Source: Glandiceps talaboti (lineage: Eukaryota > Hemichordata > Enteropneusta > Spengelidae). Taken from it: a stretch of 64,000 bases of DNA. Of the stretch, positions 1 through 12,200 are shown piece after piece. The stretch lies in assembly GCF_964340395.1 (NCBI RefSeq), contig NC_135559.1, forward strand, positions 16,798,050 through 16,862,049. Direction: 5' to 3'. Numbering within the stretch: the first letter of the stretch is position 1; every line of letters begins with the position of its first letter. Under the pieces are notes generated by a model. It ran no database searches. It was given only the letters and a program-made list of their open reading frames with translations, and was not told where the DNA came from. Position numbers and translations under genes: made by a program.

Positions 1-268
1 TTACTAGTTGTTTATGTTAATGTATGTATACAGAATATTACAGATTAGATTTCATCCATGTGTGGTAGTAAATTGGACAAATATTTGAGTGTATCTAGAT
101 AGCCAGTAAAGATATTCATTTCACATATGTCACATTAATTTACAGTGTAGTTGATGATAAATTTCATGAATTATATAAAAAATATCTTTCTTTTTATCCT
201 TCTTTCCTGTGAATTTCAATATCCTGTCTATCAATCCTTGTCTGGAAATGAACACAACTACTCTACAG

Positions 269-3200
269 TGGGTAAGTTATAATAAAGGAAGGATTATTTA
301 TTACTTTATTACTAGTTATATGCATTATTTATATTACAGTTTAATTAGACATAAGTCCTTGTATAAAATATTCTTGGTAAATATGTATTTCACGCTTATT
401 CAAAAGAAATATATAAACTGATCTAAACAGTTTTATTCAGCTATGGATTAACAGATGTTTATGTAACTGTGTGTATAGACAGTATTACAGATTAGATTTC
501 AGTTGTGTATGGTATGAAATTGGACAACTATTTGAGTTTATCTAGATAGACAGTAAAGATATTCATTTCACGTATGTCACACTAATTTACTGTGTAGTTG
601 ATCATCAATGTCATGAATTATATAAATAATATCTTTCTTTTTATCCTTCTTTCCTGTGAATTTTGATATCCTGTCTATCCATCCTTGTCTGGGAATGAAC
701 ACAACTACTCTACAGATTGTAAGTTATAATAAAGGAAGGATTATTTACTACCTTATTACTAGTTATATGCATTATTTACATTTACAGTTTAATTGGACAT
801 AAGTCCTTGCATATAAAATATTCTTGGTAAATATCATGTATTTCACACTTATTCAAAAGAAATATATATACTGATCTAAACATTGTGATTTAGCTATGGA
901 TTAATATTTGTTTATGTTAATGTATGTATACAGAATATTACAGATTAGATTTCATCCATGTGTGGTAGTAAATTGAACAAATATTTGAGTGCATCCAGAT
1001 AGATAGTAAAGATATTCATTTCACATATGTCACACTAATTTACAGTGTAGTTGATCATCAATGTCATGAATTATATAAATAATATCTTTCTTTTTATCCT
1101 TCTTTCCTGTGAATTTTGATATCCTGTCTATTCATCCTTGTCTGTAAATGAACACAACTACTCCACAGCTTGTAAGTTATAATAAAGGAAGGATTATTTA
1201 CTACCTTATTACTAGTTATATGCATTATTTATATTAGAGTTTAAATGGATATAAGTGTCCTTACATATAAAATATTCTTGGTAAATATCATGTATTTCAA
1301 ACACTTATTCAAAAGAAATAGATATACAATTTTATTTAGCTATGAATTAACATATGCTTATGTAAATGTAGGTATACAGAATATTACAGATTAGATTTCA
1401 TCCATGTGTGGTAGTAAATTGGACAAATATTTGAGTGCATCTAGATAGACAGTAAAGATATTCATTTCACACATGTCACACTAATTTACAGTGTAGTTGA
1501 TCATCAAGTTCATGAATTATATAAATAATATCTTGTTTTTTATCCTTCTTTCCTGTGAATTTTGATATCCTGTCTTCCATCCCATCCTTGTCTGGAAATG
1601 AAAACAACTACTCTACAGAATGTAAGTTATAATGAAGGATTATTTACTACTTTATTATTAGTTATATGCATTATTTATATTACAGTTTAATTGCACATAA
1701 GTCCTTCTATATAAAATATTCTTGGTAAATATCATGTATTTCACACTTTTTCAAAAGAAATATATATACTGATCTAAACATTGTAATTTAGAAATAGATT
1801 AAAAGATGTTTATGCAAATGTATGTATACAGAATATTACAGATTAGATTTCATCCATGCCTGGTAGTAAATTGGACAAATATTTGAGTGTATCTAGATAG
1901 ACAGTAAAGATATTCATTTCATATGTCACACTGATTTACAGTGTAGTTGATCATCAATGTCATGAATTATATAAATAATATCTTTCTTTTTATCTTTCTT
2001 TCCTGTGAATTTTAATACCCTGTCTATCCATCCTTGTCTGGAAATGAAAACAACTACTCTACAGATTGTAAGTTATAATAAAGGAAGGATTATTTATTAC
2101 CTTATTACTAGTTATATGGATTATTTATATTAGAGTTTTATTGGATATAAGTCCTTGTATATAAAATATTCTTGGTAAATATCATGTATTTCACACTTAT
2201 TCAAAAGAAATATATATACTGATCTAAACATTGTGATTTAGCTATAGATTAACAGATGTTTATTCAAATGTATGTATACAGAATATTACAGATTAGATTT
2301 CATCCATGTGTGGTAGTAAATTGGACAAATATTTGAATGTATCTAGATAGATAGTAAAGATTTTCATTTCACATATGTCACTCTAATTTACAGTGTAGTT
2401 GATCATCAATGTCATGATTTATATTAATAATATCTTTCTTGTTATCCTTCTTTCCTGTGAATTTTGATATCCTGTCTATTCATCCTTGTCTGTAAATGAA
2501 CACAACTACTGTACAGTATGTAAGTTATAATAAAGGAGAGATATTTACTACTTTATTACTAGTTATATGCATTATTTATATTAGAGTTTAATTGGATATA
2601 AGTCCTTGTATATGAAATATTCTTGGTAAATATCATGTATTTCACACATATTCAAAAGAAATATATATACAATTTTATTTAGCTATGGATTAACATATGC
2701 TTATGCAAATGTATGTATACAGAATATTACAGATTAGATTTCATCCATGTGTGGTAGTAAATTGGACAAATATTTGAGTGTATCTAGATAGACAGTAGTA
2801 ATATTCATTTTACATGTCACACTAATTTACAGTGTAGTTGATCATTAAGTTCATGATTTATATAAATAATATCTTTCTTTTTATCTTTCTTTCCTGTGAA
2901 TTTTAATATCCTGTCTATCCATCCTTGTCTGGAAATGAACACAACTACTCTACAGGATGTAAGTTTTAATGAAGGATTATTTACTACCTTATTATTAGTT
3001 ATATGCATTATTTATATTAGAGTTTAATTGGATAAAATTCCTTGCATATAACATATTCTTGGTAAATATCATGTATTTCACACTTATTCAAAAGAAATAT
3101 ATATACTGATCTAAACATCGTAATTTAGCTATAGATTAACAGATGTTTATGCAAATGTATGTATACAGAATATTACAGATTAGATTTCATCCATGTCTGG

Positions 3201-6200
3201 TAGTAAATTGGACAAACATTAGAGTGTATCTAGATAGACAGTAAAGATATTCATTTCACATGTCACACTAATTTACAGTGTAGTTGATCATCAATTTCAA
3301 GAATTATATAAATAATATCTTGCTTTTTATGCTTCTTTCCTGTGAATTTCAATATCCTGTCTATCTATCCTTGTCTGGAAATTGACACAACTGCTCTACA
3401 GGAGGTAAGTTATAATAGAGGATTGTTAATTTATTTCTTTATTACTAGTTATATACATTATTTATATTAGAGTTTAATTGGATATAAGTCCTTGTATATA
3501 AAATATTCTTGGTAAATATCATGTATTTCACACTTACTCAAAATGAAATATATATATACTAACCTAAACATTGTGATTTATCTATAGACTAACAGATTTT
3601 TGTGCAAATGTATGTATACAGAATATTACAGATTAGATTTCATCCATGTGTTGTAGTAAAATGGACAAATATTTGAGTGTATCTAGATAGACAGTAAAGA
3701 TATTCATTTCACATGTCACACTAATTTACAGTGTAGTTGATAATCAATTTCAAGAATTACATAAATAATATCTTTCTTTTTATGCTTCTTTCCTGTGAAT
3801 TTCAATATCCTGTCTATCTATCCTTGTCTGGAAATTGGCACAAATGCTCTACAGGAGGTAAATTATAATAAAGGATGGTTAATTTATTTCTTTATTACTA
3901 GTTATATGCATTATTTATATTAGAGTTTAATTAGATATAAGTATTTGTATATAAAATATTCTTGGTAAATATCATGTAGTTCACAATTAGTCAAAACAAA
4001 TATATAAACACATCTAAACAATGTGATTTAGCTATGGATTAACAGATACTTATGTAAATGTATATACAGACAATATTACAGATAAGATTTCAGTCATGTG
4101 TGGTAGTAAATTAGACAAATATTTGAGTGTATCTAGATAGATAGACAGTAAAGATATTCATTACACTTGTCACACTAATTTACAGTGTAGTTGATCATCA
4201 ATGTCATGAATTATATAAATAACATCTTTCTTTGTATTCATCTTTCCTGTAAATGTTAATATTCTGTCTATCCATCCTTGTCTGGAAATGAACACAAATA
4301 ATCTACAGGACGTAAGTTATAATAAACCAAGGATTATTTACTACCTTATTACTAGTTATATGCATCATTTATATTAGAGTTTAATTGGATATAAGTCCTT
4401 GTATATAAAATATTCTTGGTAAATACCATGTATTTCACACTTATTCAAAAGAAATATACATACTGATGTAAATAATGTGACTTAGCTATAGATTACTAGT
4501 TGTTTATGTAAATGTATGTATACAGATTATTACAGATGAGATTTCAGTCATGTGTGGTAGTAAATTGGACAAATGTTTGAGTGTATCTAGATAGACAGTA
4601 AAGGTATTCTTTTCACATGTCACTCTAATTTACAGCATACTTGATCATCAAGTTCATGAATTATATAAATAATATTTCCTTTTTATCCTTCTTTCCTGTG
4701 AATTTCAATATCCTGTCTATCCATCCTTGTCTGGAAATGAACACAACTACTCTACAGGATGTAAGTTATAATTAAGGAGTATTTACTACATTATTACTAG
4801 TTATATGCATTATTTATATTACAGTTTAATTGGACATAAGTCCTTGTATATAAAATATTCTTGGTAAATATCATGTATTCCACACTTATTCAAAAGAAAT
4901 ATACATACTGATATAAACAATGTGACTTAGCTATAGATTGGTAGTTGTTTATGTAAATGTATGTATGCAGATTATTACAGATGAGATTTCAGTCATGTGT
5001 GGTAGTAAATTGGACAAATGTTTGAGTGTATCTAGATAGAAAGTAAAGCTATTCTTTTCTCACATGTCACTCTAATTTACAGTATAGTTGATCAACAAGT
5101 TCATGAATTATATAAATAATATCCTTTTTATCCTTCTTTCCTGTGAATTTTAATATCGTGTCTATCCATCCTTGTCTGGAAATGAAAACAACTACTCTAC
5201 AGGAGGTAAGTTATAATAAAGGATTATTTACTACTTTATTACTAGTTATATGCATTATTTATATTACCGTTTGATTGGATATAAGTCCTTGTATATAAAA
5301 TATTTTTTGTAAATATCATGTATTTCACACTTATTCAAATGAAATATATATACTGATATAAACAATGTGATTTAGGTATAGATTAACAGATGTTTATGCA
5401 AATGTATGTATACAGAATATTACAGATTAGATTTCATCCATGTCTGGTAGTAAATTGGACAAATATTTGAGTGTATCTAGATAGACAGTAAAATATTCAT
5501 TTCACACATGTCACTCTAATTTACAGTGTAGTTGATCATCAATGTCATGAATTATATAAATAATATCTTTCTTGTTATCCTTCTTCCCTGTGAATTTTAA
5601 TATCGTGTCTATCCATCCTTGTCTGGAAATGAACACAACTACTCTACAGGAGGTAAGTTATAATAAAGGAAGGATTATTTACTACCTCATTACTAGTTAT
5701 ATTCATTATTTATATTAGAGTTTAATTGGATATAAGTCCTTGTATCTAAAATATTCTTGGTAAATATCATGTATTTCACACTTAATCAAAAGAAATATAC
5801 ATACTGATGTAAACAATGTGACTTAGCTATAGATTGCTAGTTGTTTATGTAAATGTATGTATACAGATTATTACAGATGTGATTTCAGTCATGTGTGGTA
5901 TAAATTTGACAAATTTTTGAGTATCTATATAGACAGTAAAGATATTCATTTCGCATATGTCACTCTAATTTACAATGTAGTTGATCATCAATGTCATGAA
6001 TTTTATAAATAATATCTTTCTTTTTATCCTTCTTTCCTGTGAATTTTGATATCCTGTCTATTCATCCTTGTCTGTAAATGAACACAACTACTGTACAGTA
6101 TGTAAGTTATAATAAAGGAAGGATTATTTACTACCTTATTACTAGATATATGCATTATTTATATTAGAGTTTAAATGGATATAAGTCCTTACATATAAAA

Positions 6201-9200
6201 TATTCTTGGTAAATAGCATGTATTTCAAACACTTATTCAAAAGAAATAGATATACAATTTTATTTAGCTATGAATTAACATATGCTTATGTAAATGTAGG
6301 TATACAGAATATTACAGATGGGATTTCAGTGATGTGTGGTAGTAAATTGGACAAATGTTACAGTGTATCTAGATATACAGTAAAGATATTCAATTCACAT
6401 GTCACTCTAATTTACAATGTAGTTGATCATCAATGTCATGAATTATATAAATAATATCTTTCTTTTTTATCCTTCTCTCCTGTGAATTTTGATATCCTGT
6501 CTATTCATCATTGTCTGTAAATGAACACAACTACTCCACAGCTTGTAAGTTATAATAAAGGAAGGAATACTTACTACCTTACTACTAGTTATATGCATTA
6601 TTTATATTAGAGTTTAATTGGATATAAGTCCTTTGTATATAAAATATTCTTGGTAAATATCATGTATTTCACACTTATTCAAAAGAAATATACATACTGA
6701 TGTAAACAATGTGACTTAGCTATAGATTGCTAGTTGTTTATGTAAATGTATGTATACAGATTATTACAGTTGAGATTTCAGTCATGTGTGGTAGTAAATT
6801 GAACAAATATTTGAGCATCTATATAGACAGTAAACATATTTATTTCACATATGTCACTTTAATTTACAATGTAGATGATCATCAATGTCATGAATTATAT
6901 AAATAATATCTTTCTTTTGATCCTTCTTTCCTGTGAATTTTAATATCCTGTCTATCCATCCTTGTCTGGAAATGAACACAAATAATCTACAGAGAGTAAG
7001 TTATAATAAAGGAAGGATTATTTACTACCTTATAACTAGTTATATGCATTATTTATATTACAGTTTAATTGGACATAAGTCCTTGTATATAAATATTCTT
7101 GGTAATTATCATGTATTTCACACTTATTCAAAAGAAATATATATACAATGTTATTTAGCTATGGATTAACATATGCTTATGTAAATGTAGGTATACAGAA
7201 TACTACAGATTAGATTTCATCCATGTGTGGTAGTAAATTGGACAAATATTTGAGTGTATCTAGATGAATAGTAAAGATATTCATTTCACATGTCACACTA
7301 ATTTACAGTGTAGTTGATCATCAAGTTCATGAATTATATAAATAATATCTTACTTTTTATCCATCTTTCCTGTGAATTTTAATATCCTGTCTTCCATCCA
7401 TCCTTGTCTGGAAATGAACACAACTACTCTACAGGAGGTAAGTTATAATGAAGGATTATTTTCTACTTTATTACTAGTTATATGCATTATTTATATTACA
7501 GTTTAATTTGATATAAGTCCTTGTATACAAAATATTCTTGGTAAATATCATGTATTTCACACTTTTTCAAAAGAAATATACGTACTGATGTAAACAATAT
7601 CATTTAGCTATAGATTACTAGTTATTTATGTAAATGTATGTATACAGATTATTACAGATGATATTTCAGTCATGTGTGGTAGTAAATATGACACATATTT
7701 TGAGTGTATCTAGATAGACAGTACATATATTCATTTCACATATGTCACTTTAATTTACAGTGTAGTTGATCATCAATGTCATGAATTATATAAATAATAT
7801 CTTTCTTGTTATACTTCTTCCCTGTGGATTTTATTATCGCGTCTACCCATCCCTGTCTGGAAATCAACACAACTACTCTACAGCTTGTAAGTTATAATAA
7901 AGGAAGGATTATTTACTACCTTATTACTAGTTATATGCATTATTTATATTAGAGTTTAATTGGATATAAGTCCTTGTATATAAAATATTCTTGGTAAATA
8001 TCATGTATTTCACACTTATTCAAAAGAAATATACATACTGATATAAAGAATGTGATTTAGCTATAGAGTAGATGTTGTTTATATAAATATACATTATGTA
8101 TCTGTAGAAAATATTAAAGATTGGATTTCATAAGTGTGTGCTATGAAATTTGAAAAATATTTGAGTGTATATAGATTGAGAGTAAAGATATTTATTTCAC
8201 ATTTTTCACTAATTTACAGTGTAGTTGATCATCAATTTCATGAATTATATAAACAATACCTTTCTTTTTATCGTTTTTCCCTGTGAATTTTAATATCCTG
8301 CCAACCATCCTTGTCTGGAAATTAACACAACTACTCTACAGAGAGTAAGTTATAATAAACAAAGTATTGTTTACTACCTTATTACTGGTTATATGCATTA
8401 TTTATATTAGAGTTTAAATGGATATAAGTCCTTGTATATAAAATATTCTTGGTAAATATCATATATTTCACACTTATTCAAAAGAAATATACTTACTGAT
8501 GTAAACAATGTGACTTAGCTATAGATTGCTAGTTGTTTATGTAAATGTATGTATACAGATTATTACAGATTAGATTTCAGTCATGTGTGGTAGTAAATTG
8601 AACAAATATTTGAGTATGTAGATAGACGGTAAAGATATTCATTTCACATATGTCACACTAATTTACAGTGTAGTTGATTATCAATGTCATGAATTATATA
8701 AATAATACCTTTCTTTTTATCCTTCTTTCCTGTGAATTCTAATATCCTGCCTATCCATGCTTCTTTGGAAATGAACACAACTACTCCACAGAGAGTAAGT
8801 TATAATAAAGGAAGGATTATTTACTACCTTATTACTAGTTATATGCATTATTTATATTAGAGTTTAATTGGACATAAGTCCTCATATATAAATATTCTTG
8901 GTAGATATCATGTATTTCACACTAATTCAATAGAAATATACATACTGATATAAAGAATGTGATTTAGCTATAGAGTAGATGTTGTTTATATAAATATACA
9001 TTATGTATCTGTAGACAATATTAAAGATTGGATTTCATTAGTGTGTGCTATGAAATTTGAAAAATATTTAAGTGTATATAGATTGAGAGTAAAGATATTT
9101 ATTTCACATTTTTCATTAATTTACAGTGTAGTTGATCATCAATTTCATGAATTATATAAACAATACCTTTCTTTTTATCGTTTTTCCCTGTGAATTTTAA

Positions 9201-12200
9201 TATCCTGCCAACCATCCTTGTCTGGAAATTAACACAACTACTCTACAGAAAGTAAGTTATAATAAACAAAGTATTGTTTACTACCTTATTACTGGTTATA
9301 TGCATTATTTATATTAGAGTTTAAATGGATATAAGTCCTTGTATATAAAATATTCTTGGTAAATATCATGTATTTCACACTTATTCAAAAGAAATATACA
9401 TACTGATGTAAACAATGTGACTTAGCTATAGATTGCTAGTTGTTTATGTAAATGTATGTATACAGAATATAACAGATTATATTTCAGTCATGTGTGGTAG
9501 TAAATTGGACACATATTTGAGAGTATCTAGATAGACAGTAAATATTCGTTTCACATATGTCACACTAATTTACAGTGTAGTTGATCATCAATGTCATGAA
9601 ATATATAAATAATATCTTTCTTTTTATCCTTCTTTCTTGTGAATTTTAATATCCTGTCTATCCATTCTTGTCTGGAAATGAACACAACTATTCTATAGAA
9701 GGTAAGTTATAATAAAGGAAGGATTATTTACTACCTTATTGCTAGTTATATGCATTATTTATATTAGAGTTCAATTGGACATAAGTCCTCATATATAAAC
9801 ATTCTTGGTAGATATCATGTATTTCACACTAATTCAATAGAAATATACATACTGATGTAAACAATGTGATTTAGCTATAGAGTAGTTGCTGTTTATATAA
9901 ATATACATTATGTATCTATAGACAATATTGAAGATTGGATTTCATTCATGTGTGGTATGAAATTGGATAAATATTTGAGTGTATATAGATTGAGAGTAAA
10001 GATATTTATTTCACATTTTTCACTAATTTACAGTGTAGTTGATCATCAATTTCATGACTATAAACAATATCTTTATTTTTATCATTTTTTCCTGTGAATT
10101 TTAATATCCTGTCTATCCATCCTTGTCTGGAAATGAACACAACTACTCTACAGAGCGTAAGTTATAATAAACAAAGTATTATTTACTACCTTATTACTAG
10201 TTATATGCATTATTTATATTAGAGTTTAAATGGATATAAGTCCTTGTATATAAAATATTCTTGGTAAATATCATGTATTTCACACTTATTCAAAAGAAAT
10301 ATACATACTGATGTAAACAATGTGACTTAGCTATAGATTGCTAGTTGTTTATGTAAATGTATGTATACAGAATATAACAGATTATATTTCAGTCATGTGT
10401 GGTAGTAAATTGGACACATATTTGAGAGTATCTAGATAGACAGTAAATATTCGTTTCACATATGTCACACAAATTTACAGTGTAGTTGATCATCAATGTC
10501 ATGACTTATATAAATAATATCTTTCTTTTTATCCTTCTTTCCTGTGAATTAAAATATCCTGTATATCCATGCTTCTTTGGAAAAGAACACAACTACTCTA
10601 CAGAGAGTAAGTTATAATAAAGGAATGATTGTTTACTACCTTATTACTAGTTATATGCATTATTTATATTAGAGTTTAATTGGATATAAGTCCTTGTACA
10701 TAAAATATTCTTGGTAAGTACCATGTAATCCACACTTATTCAAAAGAAATATACATACTGATGTAAACAATGTAATTTAGCTATAGAGTACTAGTTGTTT
10801 ATGTAAATGTATGTATACAGAATATAACAGATTAGATTTCAGTCATCTGTGGTAGTAAATTGGACAAATATTTAAGTGTATCTGGATAGACAGTGAAGAT
10901 ATTCATTTCACATGTCACTCTAATTTACAGTGTAGTTGATCATCAATGTCATGATTTATATAAATAAAATCTTTCTTTTTATCCCTCTTTCCTGTGAATT
11001 TTAATATCCTGTCTATTCATCCTTGTCTGGAAATGAACACAACTACTCTACAGCCTGTAAGTTATAATAAAGGAAGGATTATTTACTACTTTATTACTAG
11101 TTATATGCATTATTTATATAAGAGTTTAATTGGATATAAGACCTTGTATATAAAATATTCTTGGTAAATAATGTGTATTTCACACTTATTCAAAAGAAAT
11201 ATATATACTGATGTAATTTTTTATTTAGCTATGGATTACTAGTTATTTATGTAAATGTATGTATACAGATTATTACAAATTAGATTTCTGTCATGTGTGG
11301 TTGTAAATTGGACAAATATTTGAGTGTATCTAGATAGACAGTAAAGATATTCATTTCACATATGTCACACTATTTACAGTGTAGTTGATCATCAATTTAA
11401 TGAATTATATAAATAATATCTTTCTTTTTTTCATTCTTTCCTGTGAATTTTGATATCTTGTCGATCCATCCTTGTCTGGAAATGAACACAACTACTCTAC
11501 AGGAGGTAAGTTATAATAAAAGAAGGATTATTTACTACTTTATTACTAATTATATGCATTATTTATATTAGAGTTTAACTGGATATAAGTCCTTGTATAT
11601 AAAATATTCTTGGTAAATATGTATTTCACACTTATTCAAAAGAAATATATATACTGATGTAAACAATGTCATTTAGCTATAGATTACTAGTTATTTATGT
11701 AAATGTATGTATGTATGTATACAAATTATTATAGATTAGATTTCAGTCATGTGTGGTAGTAAATTTGGACAAATATTTGAGTGTATCTAGATAGACAGTA
11801 ATAGATATTCATTTCACATATGTCACACTAATTTACAGTGTGGTTGATTCAATGTCATGAATTATATAAATAATATTTCTTTTTATCCTTCTTTCCTGTG
11901 AATTTTAATATTCTATCTATCCATCCTTGTCTGGAAATGAACACAACTATTCTACAGCCTGTAAGTTATAATAAAGGAAGGATTATTTACTACCTTATTA
12001 CTAGTTATATGCATGATTTATATTATAGTTTAATTGGGTATAAGTCCTTCTATATAAAATATTCTTGGTAAATATCATGTACTTCACACTTATTCAAAAG
12101 AAATATATCAGATGTAAATTGTTTTTATTTAGTTATAGATGACTAGTTGTTTATGTAAATGTATGTATACAGATTATTACAGAATAGATTTCAGTTACGT

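Noticed and set aside
209-7169. Longer exons in each unit reading NFNILSIHPCLEMNTTTLQ before the variable codon
   Set aside because: The frame is open in many units, but there is no AG acceptor upstream for about 100 nt. Unit 4 has a 4-bp insertion that breaks the frame, and the segment coincides with the expected pyrimidine and branch-point region.
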